Assembly (NCBI RefSeq): GCF_000423425.1
Contig: NZ_AUHY01000022.1
Coordinates: 1 to 41,295 of the forward strand
Length of the DNA: 41,295 nt
Direction of reading: 5' to 3'
DNA from: Meiothermus rufus DSM 22234
Lineage (GTDB): Bacteria; Deinococcota; Deinococci; Deinococcales; Thermaceae
The notes beneath the pieces are model-generated. The model worked only from the letters and a program-made list of their open reading frames with translations, did not search any database and was not told where the DNA came from. How positions within the stretch are numbered: the stretch's first letter is position 1; every line of letters begins with the position of its first letter. This document shows positions 7,850-18,826 of the stretch, one piece after another. A program made the position numbers and the translations under genes.

Positions 7850-8687
7850 AGGGCTGGGTTACTACGCCGGTCGGGTGCTTTTCTATATACTGGTGGTTTT
7901 TATTGTTATATATAGCGTGTTTCCCTTCTACTGGGCGCTCATCAGCAGCTTCAAAACCAGCGATGCGCTGTTTAGCTCGAATCCCAGCTTCCTGCCCACC
8001 CCTTTCACCCTGACCCACTACCAGAATGTTTTCAGCGGGGCTGAGTTTGGGCGGAACCTGATCAACTCCCTTCTGGTGGCCGGTGGCGCCACGCTGATCT
8101 GCCTGGTGCTGGGGGTGCTGGCGGCTTACGCGCTGGGCCGTCTGCGCTTTCCACCCAAGAACGCAGTTCTGTACATCGTGCTGGCCATGACCATGTTTCC
8201 CCAGGTTTCGGTGCTCTCGGGGATGTTTGTCTTGCTGCGCGAGACGGGTCTTTTCAATACCCACGCCGGGCTGATTCTTTCCTACCTGCTCTTTACCCTG
8301 CCCTTCACGGTCTGGGTGCTGACAGGCTACTTCCGTGGACTGCCTCGGGAGCTGGAGGAAGCCGCCTATGTGGACGGGGCTTCGCCCATGCAGACCCTGG
8401 TTCAGGTAATGCTGCCCCTGACCGGCCCCGGTTTGGTCACTACCGGCTTGCTGGCCTTCATTGCAGCCTGGAACGAATATCTCTTTGCCCTGACCTTCAC
8501 TATCGGGAACAACGTGCGCACCGTTCCGGTAGCCATCGCTTCGTTTGGCGGGGCCACACCTTTCGAGATCCCCTGGGGCTCGATTATGGCAGCCTCGGTA
8601 GTGGTGACGGTGCCGCTGGTGGTGCTGGTGCTCATTTTCCAGCAGCGCATTGTGGCCGGGCTGACCGCGGGGGCGGTGAAGGGCTAG
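7839..8687 (+). CDS. ABC sugar transporter permease (MalG type)
   Basis: This 282-residue second permease has six membrane segments. Family signs are [18 protein letters not shown] near the N-terminus and the EAA loop [38 protein letters not shown] is the usual MalG/CUT1 periplasmic-face motif with the conserved W-NE. It starts at a GTG inside the end of the upstream permease gene. A ribosome-binding site is weak, as expected for coupled translation. It is the last gene of the importer; no ATPase follows. Confidence 0.92.
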   Translation: MRTKGLGYYAGRVLFYILVVFIVIYSVFPFYWALISSFKTSDALFSSNPSFLPTPFTLTHYQNVFSGAEFGRNLINSLLVAGGATLICLVLGVLAAYALGRLRFPPKNAVLYIVLAMTMFPQVSVLSGMFVLLRETGLFNTHAGLILSYLLFTLPFTVWVLTGYFRGLPRELEEAAYVDGASPMQTLVQVMLPLTGPGLVTTGLLAFIAAWNEYLFALTFTIGNNVRTVPVAIASFGGATPFEIPWGSIMAASVVVTVPLVVLVLIFQQRIVAGLTAGAVKG

Positions 8688-8738
8688 GGGGGCAGCTCTC
8701 CTGGTGAGGTCTGGCACCTTTGCTGTGCCCTTTGGCCC

Positions 8739-8744
8739 TATGAT
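8739..8744 (+). promoter_or_regulatory. -10 box of the carboxypeptidase gene
   Basis: TATGAT lies 8 bases before the ATG at 8753, with no Shine-Dalgarno sequence. This fits leaderless or nearly leaderless transcription. Confidence 0.45.
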
Positions 8745-8752
8745 GGGCGGGT

Positions 8753-10261
8753 ATGACCGCACGCGAAGCCTACGAGTGGTTAAAAAACTACAGCCAGGAG
8801 ACGGCCTATCTGGTTTCCTTCGCCAAGCTGGCGGGCTGGGATCAGGCCACCTACATTCCCAAAAAGGGCTATGCCCATCGGGCCCGGATGCAGGCGGCCT
8901 TAGCCCGGCTGCTGCACCAGCGTACCACCCACCCCCGGGTAGGGGAGATGCTTTCCATAGTGGAAGAGGCCCAGGACGGGCCGGAGCCACACTCGGTGGA
9001 GGCGGTTAATGTGCGGGAGTGGCGACGGGCCTACGACCTTCAGTGCAAGATTCCCGAGCGGCTGGCGGTAGAGCTGGCCCAGGCCACCAGCCAAGGGCAG
9101 GCCATCTGGGAGGAGGCCCGCCCCAAAAACGACTGGCAGGCCTTCAAGCCAATTCTGCAGCAAATTTTCACCCTGACCGCTGAGGTGGCCGATGCCCTAG
9201 GCTACCAGGAAGAACGCTACGATGCCTTGCTCGACCAGTATGAGCCAGGGGCGACGGCCCAGCAGGTGGAGGAGGTTTTTCAGCCCTTGCGCCAGGCCAC
9301 CGTGGATTTGCTGGAGCGTATTCGGGGCAGTGCTCGGCGTCCTTCTTCGGGGATTTTGCAGCGGCACTTTCCCCTAGCCGCTCAGGAGGCTTTTGGCCGT
9401 GAGGTGATCGGCCGGCTGGGTTTTGACCTCGAGGGGGGCCGGCTGGATGTGGTGGCCCACCCCTTTATGGAAGGAATAGGGCCGGGGGACGTGCGCCTGA
9501 CCACCCGCTACCAGGAGGATTTCTTCAGTGCAGGCTTTTTCAGCACCGTGCACGAGATGGGGCACGGTCTTTACGGCCAGGGCCTGCCCGAGGAACACTT
9601 CGGTACCCCTATGGGCAGCGAGATTTCCCTGGGCATCCACGAGTCGCAAAGCCGCACCTGGGAGAACCTGGTGGGGCGCAGTCTGGGTTTCTGGCGCTAT
9701 TTCTGGCCCCGGGCCCAGCACTACTTTGAGGCCTTGCGTGATGTGCGGCTGGAGGAGTTTTACTTTGCCATCAACGAAGTTAAGCCCAGCCTAATCCGGG
9801 TGGAGGCCGACGAGGTAACCTACAACCTGCACGTCTTAATTCGCTTTGAACTCGAGCGGGCCCTGCTGCAGGGCGAACTGTCCATTGACGATTTGCCCGA
9901 GGCCTGGGACGCCAAATACCAGGCCTACCTAGGGGTGCGGGCTCCCGAGATGCAAGACGGGGTGCTGCAGGATGTGCACTGGTCGGCGGGGCTGATCGGC
10001 TACTTCCCCACCTATACCCTGGGCAACCTTTACGCCGCACAGTTCTTCGCCCAGGCCCAGAAGGAGCTAGGGGACCTCGAGGCCCAGTTTGCACAGGGCG
10101 AGTTCGCCCCGTTGCTAGAGTGGACCCGCCAGAAAATTCACCGCCAGGGCAGCCGCTACTGGCCGCGCGATCTGCTCAAAGAGGTGACCGGGGAAGACCT
10201 CAACCCGCGCTACTTGGTCGAGTACCTAAACCGCAAGTTCGGGGCGCTCTACGGGGTTTGA
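8753..10261 (+). CDS. Thermostable carboxypeptidase 1 (M32, carboxypeptidase Taq)
   Basis: This 502-residue cytoplasmic metallopeptidase removes C-terminal amino acids, with broad specificity except for proline in the founding Thermus aquaticus enzyme. The zinc motif HEMGH is at residues 267-271, and the third ligand region [17 protein letters not shown] follows about 30 residues later. Other M32 marks are [10 protein letters not shown] near the N-terminus, HPF...[11 protein letters not shown] and [23 protein letters not shown]. Length is typical (about 500). It overlaps the convergent NUDIX gene by 13 bases at the C-terminus and is probably transcribed alone. It could feed peptide catabolism; the neighbours give no closer role. 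Confidence 0.95.
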   Translation: MTAREAYEWLKNYSQETAYLVSFAKLAGWDQATYIPKKGYAHRARMQAALARLLHQRTTHPRVGEMLSIVEEAQDGPEPHSVEAVNVREWRRAYDLQCKIPERLAVELAQATSQGQAIWEEARPKNDWQAFKPILQQIFTLTAEVADALGYQEERYDALLDQYEPGATAQQVEEVFQPLRQATVDLLERIRGSARRPSSGILQRHFPLAAQEAFGREVIGRLGFDLEGGRLDVVAHPFMEGIGPGDVRLTTRYQEDFFSAGFFSTVHEMGHGLYGQGLPEEHFGTPMGSEISLGIHESQSRTWENLVGRSLGFWRYFWPRAQHYFEALRDVRLEEFYFAINEVKPSLIRVEADEVTYNLHVLIRFELERALLQGELSIDDLPEAWDAKYQAYLGVRAPEMQDGVLQDVHWSAGLIGYFPTYTLGNLYAAQFFAQAQKELGDLEAQFAQGEFAPLLEWTRQKIHRQGSRYWPRDLLKEVTGEDLNPRYLVEYLNRKFGALYGV

Positions 10262-10818
10262 GGGCTGCTGAGGGCTTGGGCCGCTACCCGGTGGACGATG
10301 GCACGGAAGCGGCCCCAGTCGGCCCAGGTGGCGCTGAGTTCCTGGGAGAAGGCTTCCGGTAGCTGCTCCAATCGCTGAGCGATGGCTAAAAGTTCTTGGG
10401 CGCTTACCTCGCGGAAACTATAGATTGGCTCGAGTGGTGCCTTCAGCCTGGGGGTATCTTCGGCAGCCAGCAGGAAGACGTGGCTGTGAAAGAGGCGACC
10501 CTCGTTGTGCTGGTAGGTGAGATGGGCCAAATAGCGCAGGATGGTTGCTTCCAGGCCGATTCCCTCCTCCATTTCTCGATGTAGGGCATCGGTGATGGAC
10601 TCGGCCCACTCGATACGGCCGGTGGGCAGCCGGTAGACGCCCGGGGGGTAGAAGGCTTTGGTTAGGGTTAGAAAGCGGCCCCCGGGCCGCTGGAGTACCA
10701 GACAGACCTCGCTTACTTGGTGGCCGCGGGTGGCCAGGTAAGTATTGGCGTCCAGGGTATAGCAGACCTCGAGGGGTTGGCCATAGCGCAGGCTAAGTTC
10801 TCGTAGCTCCTGCTGCAT
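10249..10818 (-). CDS. NUDIX hydrolase with imperfect NUDIX box
   Basis: This protein of 189 residues has one NUDIX fold. The box reads G-5-E-7-REMEEGIGL. It keeps the first Gly, the Glu, the Arg-Glu and the next Glu, but Gly replaces the final metal-binding Glu of REuxEExGu. Activity may therefore be weak or altered. Flanking sequence [18 protein letters not shown] is otherwise normal for the family. Translation could start as far up as a GTG at 10905. I prefer the ATG at 10818, because a TATCCT box lies 6 bases before it and the longer N-terminus looks unstructured and Pro-rich. The substrate cannot be told. It is divergent from ispH. Confidence 0.8.
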   Translation of the reverse strand: MQQELRELSLRYGQPLEVCYTLDANTYLATRGHQVSEVCLVLQRPGGRFLTLTKAFYPPGVYRLPTGRIEWAESITDALHREMEEGIGLEATILRYLAHLTYQHNEGRLFHSHVFLLAAEDTPRLKAPLEPIYSFREVSAQELLAIAQRLEQLPEAFSQELSATWADWGRFRAIVHRVAAQALSSPQTP

Positions 10819-10824
10819 ATCAAA

Positions 10825-10830
10825 AGGATA
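10825..10830 (-). promoter_or_regulatory. -10 box of the NUDIX gene, leaderless type
   Basis: On the minus strand TATCCT is followed by 6 bases and the ATG at 10818. This site decided the start choice for the gene. Confidence 0.4.
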
Positions 10831-10910
10831 CTTAGGCCCTCGCTTGGGTGGGGAGAGGGGCGGCAACTTACAGAGCCGAGGCCAACGCTGTGCTATGGTA
10901 AGCACTCGAT

Positions 10911-11927
10911 ATGGTCGAGCGAGTGTATCTAGCCAAGCCTCGAGGGTTTTGCGCTGGAGTGGTTATGGCCATTGAGGCGGTAGAAAAAGCGGCCCAGGAA
11001 CTCCGCCAGGAGGGCGAGCTGGTGGTCTACCACGCCATTGTGCACAACGAGGTGGTTACCCAGCGTTTGCAGGAGCAGTACGGGGTTCACTTCGTCGAGG
11101 ACTTAGCCGAGGTAGACCAGCTCCGCCAGAAAGGCCGGAGGTTAGGCCAGACCGTGGTCTTTTCCGCTCACGGAATCCCTCCCTGGCTGCGCCGTGAGGC
11201 AGCCCAGCGGGGCCTATACCAGATTGATGCCACCTGCCCTTTGGTGACCAAGGTGCATAGCGAGGCCAAGCGTTACGCCAAGGAGGGGTACTGGATTTTG
11301 CTCATCGGCGATTCTGCCGAGCACCAGGAGATCAAGGGTACCCGCGGCGAGGCTCCGGAGCGCACCATTCTGGTAGCGGTGCACACCCACGTGGGGCGCG
11401 ATCCCCGCTTGGCCGACCCCCATACCGTCGAGGTGCCCGATCCGGAAAAGGTGGTGGTGCTGACCCAGACCACCCTCTCGGTAGACGATACCCTAGCTAC
11501 CATCGAGATTCTCAAAAAACGCTTCCCCAAGCTGGTGGTGCCCAGTCGGCACGACCTTTGCTATGCCACCAAGAACCGGCAGGATGCGGTTAAGCGGATA
11601 GCCCCTCAGGTCGACCTCTTCCTAGTGCTGACCAGCCCCACTTCTTCTAACGGGATGCGCCTCTTGGAGTTGGCCCAAAGCCTGGTGGGGCGGGCCGAGC
11701 GCATCAACACCGTAGAGGATATTCAACCGGTCTGGCTCGAGGGGGTGCAGGCGGTGGGGATTACCTCGGCGGCTTCCACCCCCGACGACCTGGTGCAAGA
11801 GGTTGTGGCCTACTTCCGCCAGGGCAACCCGGGCCTCGAGGTTATTGAAGAAGGCGAGTGGGAGGATATCGAGTTCCGCCAGCCCAAGCGCCTATCGCCG
11901 GAAGAGGTTCTGGCCAGCCGGGTCTAG
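10911..11927 (+). CDS. ispH: 4-hydroxy-3-methylbut-2-enyl diphosphate reductase
   Basis: This is the last enzyme of the MEP isoprenoid pathway. It is a 338-residue iron-sulfur protein that reduces HMBPP to IPP and DMAPP. The three cluster-binding cysteines are at residues 14 (RGFCAGV), 109 ([11 protein letters not shown]) and 217 ([11 protein letters not shown]). Substrate-binding features are [28 protein letters not shown] and the SSN within [15 protein letters not shown]. Length is near 310-330 with a short acidic C-terminal tail. A TATGGT at 10894-10899 may be its -10 box with an 11-base leader. The dihydrouridine synthase gene follows 12 bases downstream. Confidence 0.95.
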   Translation: MVERVYLAKPRGFCAGVVMAIEAVEKAAQELRQEGELVVYHAIVHNEVVTQRLQEQYGVHFVEDLAEVDQLRQKGRRLGQTVVFSAHGIPPWLRREAAQRGLYQIDATCPLVTKVHSEAKRYAKEGYWILLIGDSAEHQEIKGTRGEAPERTILVAVHTHVGRDPRLADPHTVEVPDPEKVVVLTQTTLSVDDTLATIEILKKRFPKLVVPSRHDLCYATKNRQDAVKRIAPQVDLFLVLTSPTSSNGMRLLELAQSLVGRAERINTVEDIQPVWLEGVQAVGITSAASTPDDLVQEVVAYFRQGNPGLEVIEEGEWEDIEFRQPKRLSPEEVLASRV

Positions 11928-13828
<1,901 letters not shown>

Positions 13829-13865
13829 TATCCTGTTTATCCCACGGGGCTAGGCTAGGGGGAAG

Positions 13866-14522
13866 ATGCGCATCTTGTTGGTGGAGGATGAGCCAGGCCT
13901 GGCGGGGCCGCTGGTGGCCTTATTGCGCCGGGAGCGCTACGAGGTGGTATGGGCCGACAACACCCCCCAGGCCCGGGCCCAGGTGGACGAGTGCGAGCCA
14001 GACCTGATTGCCCTGGATGTGATGTTACCGGAGGGGGAGGATGCGGGCTTCCGGCTGGCCCGGCAGCTCCGCTTGGGGGGCTTTACCGGGGCTATTTTGT
14101 TCCTTACAGCCCGCGATGTAGTGGAAGACCGGGTGTATGGGCTGGATTTAGGGGGCGACGACTACCTGGTGAAGCCGTTCTCCCTCGAGGAGTTCTTAGC
14201 CCGGGTGCGGGCTTTGCTACGCCGGGGGGGAACCACCCGGCAGAGCGTTTTTGAGCGTGGCCCCTTGCGTATAGAGTTCGACAGCCGCAAGGTTTACTGG
14301 AACCGACGATTGGTCTCGCTTTCCGATAAAGAGTTTGCCCTGCTGGAACGCCTGGCTCTATATCCCGAGCGAGTTTTCGGCGTTGATGAACTGTTGGAGA
14401 AAATATTTCCCGACGCCGAATCGGGCCATCGCATTTTGCGGGTCTATGTGCATCGCCTGCGGGAGAAATTAGGGGAGGATGTGATTACCACTCTGCCCGG
14501 GGGATATGCCTTGGGGGTCTAG
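13866..14522 (+). CDS. OmpR-family response regulator
   Basis: This 218-residue DNA-binding regulator has an N-terminal receiver domain (1-115). Asp8 and Glu7 lie in MRILLVEDE, the phospho-acceptor is Asp51 in IALDVMLP, Thr is in LFLTARD and Lys is in DDYLVKPF. The C-terminal winged helix (about 128-218) includes LSDKEFALLERLALYPERVF and HILRVYVHRLREKLGE..ITTLPGGYAL. It opens a three-gene unit with a histidine kinase 4 bases downstream and a secreted repeat protein after that. TAGGCT (13851-13856) is a possible -10 box, and AGGGGGAAG serves as ribosome-binding site. Its targets are unknown. Confidence 0.93.
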   Translation: MRILLVEDEPGLAGPLVALLRRERYEVVWADNTPQARAQVDECEPDLIALDVMLPEGEDAGFRLARQLRLGGFTGAILFLTARDVVEDRVYGLDLGGDDYLVKPFSLEEFLARVRALLRRGGTTRQSVFERGPLRIEFDSRKVYWNRRLVSLSDKEFALLERLALYPERVFGVDELLEKIFPDAESGHRILRVYVHRLREKLGEDVITTLPGGYALGV

Positions 14523-14526
14523 CGGG

Positions 14527-15843
14527 ATGGGCGTGCTGCCAGGTAAAACCCGGTTAGCCGGCCCGGTTAGAGGCGGGGTATGGTCAGGTGGGTTTCGTGG
14601 CCGTTTGTTGCTTAGCCTGCTGGCGGTGGTTTTGCTAACGGCCTTGCTGGTAGGCGGGCTGGGGTTTGTCCAGTTCCGCGATACCTTGAACCGGGAGGCT
14701 CGGCGGAACCTCGAGTCCCTTACCTATGCGGTAGCCCAGGCTTTGCTGATCTCCTCGGGGCAGGTTGGGCTGAATCCCGACCGGTTGCCCCGGCTGGCCG
14801 AGCTGGGCAGCAGCCGCTTCCGGGTCATCCGGGGGGAGCAGGTGTTTTTAGAGATTGGAGGCCGCTTTCCCACTGAGGCAGTGGGCTGGCTCAAGAGCGA
14901 GCGGGCCTTGGCCGAGGGTTTTGTGCTACAGGGGGCCCTCGAGACCCGTACCCAGCGCGAAGCATTGCAGGCCTTTTGGCGAACCGAGCTGCTGGCCCTG
15001 CCTGTTTCCCTGCTGCTGGTTTTGCTGGTGGTCTACCTGCTGCATGGCTACCTGATGTGGCCTCTGCGTTATCTGACCGATGCAGCCCATGCCATTGCCC
15101 AGCAGCGCTTTCCCAAGCCGGTTCCGGTACCCCCAGGCCGGGACGAGCTTGCCGACTTGGCTAATAGTTTCAACCGCATGGCCCGGGCGGTGGAGGGTTA
15201 CCTCGAGCGGGAGCGCAATTTTTCCCGCTATACCTCGCACGAGCTACGCACCCCTTTGGCCACACTGCGGGCCCAGGTGGAAGCTCTGGAGCAAGGGCTG
15301 TTGTCCTTGGAGGAGTCGCTACCGGCCATCAAGGGCAGCCTGGAGCGGTTGGAACGTTTGCTGGCAGGGTTGTTGGCCCTGACCCGCAGCCCACAAAAAG
15401 AGCCTCAGCCAGTGGAGGTGGGCAAAGTGCTGGGCTGGGTGGTGCAGAATTGCCCACCTGAGGAACGAGCACGCCTTATCCTGGAAGGGGAGCTGCGGGC
15501 TCAGGTGCTAGGCTACGAGGAACTTCTCCAGCAGGCCCTAGGCAACCTGGTGAGCAACGCCCTCAAGTTTAGCCAGGGTTCGGTACGGGTAGAGGTAGCG
15601 CAGGGGACTATGGTTCACATTCGCGTTCTAGACCGCGGTCCGGGGGTGCCAGAGGAGATGCTATCCCGCTTAGGCGAGCCATTCCTGCGGGCCCACCCCC
15701 GGCTCGAGGGGATGGGGTTGGGCTTGGCCTTGGTTCGGCATATCGCCGCTTTGCTGGGGGGTAGCCTGGAGTTTCGTAACCGGGCTGAGGGGGGCCTCGA
15801 GGCCACCCTGAGCCTGCCCCGGCTCGAGGTGAAGCGTGTTTAG
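14527..15843 (+). CDS. Sensor histidine kinase
   Basis: This 438-residue membrane kinase is the partner of the preceding regulator. The first membrane helix covers about residues 22-45. A small extracytoplasmic sensor of about 110 residues follows, and the second helix is at about 155-178. A HAMP domain (PLRYLTDAAHAIAQQ....ELADLANSFNRMA) leads to the HisKA motif YTSHELRTPLA with the phosphorylated His238. The ATP-binding domain shows the N-box LGNLVSNALKFS, the G1 box DRGPGVPEE and the G2 box GMGLGLALVRHIAALLGG. I chose the ATG at 14527, 4 bases after the regulator's stop; an in-frame ATG at 14506 would overlap it. The signal is unknown. Confidence 0.93.
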   Translation: MGVLPGKTRLAGPVRGGVWSGGFRGRLLLSLLAVVLLTALLVGGLGFVQFRDTLNREARRNLESLTYAVAQALLISSGQVGLNPDRLPRLAELGSSRFRVIRGEQVFLEIGGRFPTEAVGWLKSERALAEGFVLQGALETRTQREALQAFWRTELLALPVSLLLVLLVVYLLHGYLMWPLRYLTDAAHAIAQQRFPKPVPVPPGRDELADLANSFNRMARAVEGYLERERNFSRYTSHELRTPLATLRAQVEALEQGLLSLEESLPAIKGSLERLERLLAGLLALTRSPQKEPQPVEVGKVLGWVVQNCPPEERARLILEGELRAQVLGYEELLQQALGNLVSNALKFSQGSVRVEVAQGTMVHIRVLDRGPGVPEEMLSRLGEPFLRAHPRLEGMGLGLALVRHIAALLGGSLEFRNRAEGGLEATLSLPRLEVKRV

Positions 15844-16624
15844 CCTTCGTAAGGCCCTTTGGCTGTGGATGGCGCTGATTCTGTTGCTGCCTTCCGCCTT
15901 TGCCCATAGGGTACAGGTGGACGGGCAGCCCAGCCTGGTGCCCGATGGGCAGGTCATCGCGCAGCGGGGTAACAGCGGCAACAGCAATAGTGGGGGAAAT
16001 AGCGGCGGCAATAGTGGTAACAGCGGGGGCAAGGGAAATAGTGGAGGGAACAGCGGTGGCAGTAGTGGGGGAAACAGCAGCAGTGGGGGTAATCCCCACC
16101 CTGGAGGAGGCAGTAGCGGAAACAGCCAGAATTCCAACGCCAGCACAAGCGCCCGCCCGGTCCAAAGCTACATGGGGCAGGTAACGGTAAACGCCGGAGG
16201 GCAGGTTATCTCTGGTGCTGTGCGCATTCAGAGCAACTCCCCCTGGCTGAGCCTGGCCATTCCGGGTATGTGGCTCGAGGCCACCGGTGCCTGGGAAGGC
16301 GAAGTGTTTGTGGCTACCGAGGTCAAGCTGCATAGCCCCGTGCCCTGGGCCTTCTATCAGGGGCCTGGCAGCCTGGTGGGGGCTAGCCAGTACCCCCATG
16401 TGAGTGCCTGGCTCTCCACCAACCGCGCTGACCCCTTCCTGGCGCTGCGAACCGCCAGCGAGCAGGCCCAGGTGCGGGTGGTGGCCTATTTTGATGGCAG
16501 CAAGTTCCGTGCCCTGCCCACCAGCTTTCCAGTCCCGGCAGGGCTCAAGCCGGGGTGGTACGAACTGCTCGGCTCGGTAGGGGCTCAGGGGCTGGTCTGG
16601 TCTTCGGTTAGGCCGTTCCCGTAG
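15836..16624 (+). CDS. Secreted Gly/Ser/Asn-rich protein
   Basis: I do not recognise this 262-residue protein as a named family. A signal peptide (RKALWLWMALILLLPSAFA, cleavage after residue 23 or so) is followed by a low-complexity tract at about residues 44-105, built from irregular Gly-Asn-Ser and Gly-Gly units. A compact region of about 150 residues follows, rich in beta-strand patterns, with repeated motifs such as GQVTVNAGGQVISGAVRIQ and WLEATGAWEGEVFVATEVKL. These recall small OB-like domains (compare DUF5666), though I am not sure. The GTG start overlaps the kinase gene by 8 bases, so the product is made with the two-component system. It may be a cell-surface or periplasmic target or sensor partner; this is inference. 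Confidence 0.75.
   Translation: MFSLRKALWLWMALILLLPSAFAHRVQVDGQPSLVPDGQVIAQRGNSGNSNSGGNSGGNSGNSGGKGNSGGNSGGSSGGNSSSGGNPHPGGGSSGNSQNSNASTSARPVQSYMGQVTVNAGGQVISGAVRIQSNSPWLSLAIPGMWLEATGAWEGEVFVATEVKLHSPVPWAFYQGPGSLVGASQYPHVSAWLSTNRADPFLALRTASEQAQVRVVAYFDGSKFRALPTSFPVPAGLKPGWYELLGSVGAQGLVWSSVRPFP
15965..16150 (+). repeat. Degenerate trinucleotide-type repeat (Gly/Asn/Ser codons)
   Basis: Irregular runs of GGN, AAY and AGY codons encode the low-complexity linker of the secreted protein. Units such as AACAGCGGC and GGAAATAGTG recur without a fixed period. The tract uses AGY and AAT codons more than the surrounding genes. Confidence 0.7.
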
Positions 16625-16632
16625 AGCCTCGT

Positions 16633-17646
16633 CTATACCGGGCTATAACGCCCGGCCATTTCCTGCACTAAGCCCTTGATCTCCAGCAGGGTAAGGGTGG
16701 AGAGCACCTCGCTGGCAGAAAGGCCGGTGGCCTGGGCCAGGTCGTCGGGCAGGGCCTCGGAAAGCTCGAGCAGAGCCCGGTAGACCTGGGCCTCGAGGCC
16801 CTCGAGGGGCATGCTTTGTTTTGTGCGGGCCAGAACCCCTAAGGCACCTAGCACATCCTCGGCGTTCATCACCAGTCCGGCCCCGTCTCGTATCAGCTGG
16901 TTGCATCCCACCGATTGAGGATCACTGGGTCGGCCCGGCACCGCCAGCACATCGCGGCCCAGCTCCGCAGCAAACCTGGCGGTAATCAGGCTGCCGCTCT
17001 TTTCGCCGGCCTCCACCACCAGCACCGCCTGGGCCAAAGCGGCCACGATGCGGTTGCGCCGGGGAAAATGGCCGGGCTGGGGCGGGGTTCCTAAGGGAAA
17101 TTCCGAAAGCAGATGCATCTGTTCAGCCAGGGTGCGGTTTTGTGGTGGGTAGAAGCGATCTAGGCTGCTGCCCAACACCCCCAGGGTGTAGCCGCTACCA
17201 GCCAAAGCCCCTTTATGCGCGGCGGCATCAATGCCCAGGGCTAACCCCGAGATGATGCCTATACCAGCCTCGGCCAGCTCATGGGCTACTTTTTGTGTCC
17301 AGGCGGTAGCCCAGGGGCTGGCCTTGCGGGTGCCTACAATGGCGATGGTTCGGGGAGAAGGGGGGAGTTCACCCTTTAGGTATAGCACCGGTGGGGGGCT
17401 TTCCAGATGGCGTAATGCCTCAGGATAGCTATCTTCCCACAGCCCAATCAGGCGAAGGCCCAGCCGGGCTGCCTGTTCACGCTCCTTTTCGGCTAGGCCG
17501 CTGGCAAGGGTTTTTCCATAGGCACTGGCTATTTCGGGGCCGAGGCATTCGGTCACGGCCTTTAGGCTCAAGTCGGTGGAAAGGGCTTGCAGTAAGCGCT
17601 TGGGGCCAATATGAGGGGTGAGTGCAAGGGCCAGAGGGTCGGGCAT
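16633..17646 (-). CDS. dprA: DNA-processing protein DprA
   Basis: This 337-residue protein loads RecA on incoming single-stranded DNA during natural transformation, a process very active in Thermaceae. An N-terminal helical region (about 1-70) is followed by the Rossmann-like DprA domain. That domain has AIVGTRKASPWA, GIGIISGLALGIDAAAHKGAL, GVLGSSLDRFYPPQN, LLSEFPLGTPPQPGHFPRRNRIVAAL and VVEAGEKSGSLITARFAAELGRDV. The C-terminal winged helix is DLAQATGLSASEVLSTLTLLEIKGLV. I chose ATG 17646 (PDPLALALTPHIG); another ATG at 17661 would add five residues. It is divergent from era and convergent with the secreted-protein gene, 8 bases apart. Confidence 0.95.
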   Translation of the reverse strand: MPDPLALALTPHIGPKRLLQALSTDLSLKAVTECLGPEIASAYGKTLASGLAEKEREQAARLGLRLIGLWEDSYPEALRHLESPPPVLYLKGELPPSPRTIAIVGTRKASPWATAWTQKVAHELAEAGIGIISGLALGIDAAAHKGALAGSGYTLGVLGSSLDRFYPPQNRTLAEQMHLLSEFPLGTPPQPGHFPRRNRIVAALAQAVLVVEAGEKSGSLITARFAAELGRDVLAVPGRPSDPQSVGCNQLIRDGAGLVMNAEDVLGALGVLARTKQSMPLEGLEAQVYRALLELSEALPDDLAQATGLSASEVLSTLTLLEIKGLVQEMAGRYSPV

Positions 17647-17692
17647 AGCGCGAACCAGCATAGCGGATGGGAGTGGGGGCCATCCTTCGCTC

Positions 17693-17698
17693 TATACT
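17693..17698 (+). promoter_or_regulatory. era -10 box, leaderless type
   Basis: TATACT is followed by 6 bases and then the GTG at 17705. The 11-mer CTATACTAGAG here is also found upstream of paaX (37866-37876). The site supports the GTG start of era. Confidence 0.6.
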
Positions 17699-17704
17699 AG
17701 AGCG

Positions 17705-18601
17705 GTGAGTGAAGGAGCGAGTTATTCCGGTTTTGTAGCGGTGGTAGGGAAGCCCAACGTAGGTAAGTCTACCCTGGTTAATTCCATGCTGGGGGTCAAG
17801 ATTGCCCCCATCAGCCCCAAGCCGCAGACCACCCGCAAGCGGGTGCGGGGGGTCTATACCGAGGGCAACCGCCAGATTGTCTTTTGGGATACCCCAGGCT
17901 GGCATGAGGCTGCCGATGCTTTAAGCGAGTACATGATCCGCCAGATTACCGAAGCCCTGGCCGAGGTGAACGTGGTGCTGTGGTTGGTGGATCTGCGCCA
18001 CCCCCCTACCCACGAGGATGAACGGGTCGCGCGGGCGCTGCGCCCTTTGAAGGGACGGGTGCCGATTCTTTTGGTGGGCAATAAAGCCGATGTGGCCCGG
18101 TATCCCGAGTCGGCCATGCGGGCCTACGCCGAACTGTTGCCGGGCTTGGAAACCCGCATGATCTCCGCTCAGGACGAGCGGGATGCCAAGGCCCTGCGCG
18201 ATGAGGTGCTGGCCTTGCTGCCCGAAGGCCCCTTCTTTTACCCTGCCGACTACGCCAAAGGCGACCAGAGTGCGGAGGAGTGGGCTGCCGAGATCGTGCG
18301 CGAAGAGGCTATGAAACGCCTCAAGGAAGAGATTCCCTACTCGATTGCCACCAAAACAGAAACCTTTGTCCGGCGGGAAAACGGGGTGTTTTATATCCGG
18401 GTGAACATCTATGTCGAGCGGGAGAGCCATAAGCCCATCCTGATAGGGGCGGGAGGGCGCAAACTCAGGGAGATTGGGGCGGCGGCCCGCAAGCAGCTCG
18501 AGGTCTTCTTAGCCTACAAGGTCTACCTGGATTTACAGGTCAAGGTCTATCCCAACTGGCGTAAGGACCCCGAGGCCCTGCGCGAGTTGGGCTACCATTG
18601 A
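17705..18601 (+). CDS. era: GTPase Era
   Basis: This 298-residue ribosome-assembly GTPase binds the 3' end of 16S rRNA. The G motifs are G1 GKPNVGKST, the switch region TTRKRVRG, G3 DTPG, G4 NKAD and G5 SAQ. The C-terminal KH domain carries KPILIGAGGRKLREIGAAARKQLE. The C-terminus VKVYPNWRKDPEALRELGY matches Thermus Era. The frame extends upstream to 17618, but the GTG at 17705, 6 bases after a TATACT box, gives the family length. DUF2905 follows 3 bases after the stop. Confidence 0.95.
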   Translation: MSEGASYSGFVAVVGKPNVGKSTLVNSMLGVKIAPISPKPQTTRKRVRGVYTEGNRQIVFWDTPGWHEAADALSEYMIRQITEALAEVNVVLWLVDLRHPPTHEDERVARALRPLKGRVPILLVGNKADVARYPESAMRAYAELLPGLETRMISAQDERDAKALRDEVLALLPEGPFFYPADYAKGDQSAEEWAAEIVREEAMKRLKEEIPYSIATKTETFVRRENGVFYIRVNIYVERESHKPILIGAGGRKLREIGAAARKQLEVFLAYKVYLDLQVKVYPNWRKDPEALRELGYH

Positions 18602-18604
18602 AGT

Positions 18605-18826
18605 ATGGAAGCGGGGCGCTGGTTGCTGGCTGTGGGCTTGGTATTGGTGGCGCTGGGCCTGGTGTGGCTGTACGCCCCTGGGCTTTTGAGCTGGTTTGGC
18701 CGTTTGCCAGGGGATATCCGCATTGAACGCGAGGGTTTTCGTTTCTATTTTCCCCTGGCCTCTATGCTGCTTCTCAGTGTGGGGCTGAGCCTCTTTTTGA
18801 ATCTGCTGATGCGCTGGTTTCGCTAG
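18605..18826 (+). CDS. DUF2905 small membrane protein
   Basis: This 73-residue protein has two hydrophobic helices (about residues 5-28 and 49-70) joined by the conserved loop LPGDIRIEREGFRFYFPL. That loop is the signature of DUF2905, found in many bacteria and of unknown function. It begins 3 bases after era and is probably co-transcribed with it. Its TAG stop interlocks with the TAG of the convergent haemoglobin gene in the tetramer CTAG at 18823-18826. Confidence 0.85.
   Translation: MEAGRWLLAVGLVLVALGLVWLYAPGLLSWFGRLPGDIRIEREGFRFYFPLASMLLLSVGLSLFLNLLMRWFR

Noticed and set aside
7791-8990. A 399-codon open frame on the minus strand
   Set aside because: It is antisense to the permease and carboxypeptidase genes, is His/Gln/Gly-rich without domains, and arises from GC-rich codon bias.
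15965-16150. CRISPR array
   Set aside because: The repeat has no constant unit or spacers and encodes a Gly/Asn/Ser linker in frame.
15608-16399. Minus-strand open frames over the Gly/Ser/Asn tract
   Set aside because: Their Leu/Pro and Thr/Ala runs are the reverse of the repeat codons; the plus-strand frame has a signal peptide and operon context.
16638-16655. Hairpin CCGGGC-TATAAC-GCCCGG at the end of dprA
   Set aside because: It is inside the coding sequence and lacks a T-run on either strand, so I do not call it a terminator.
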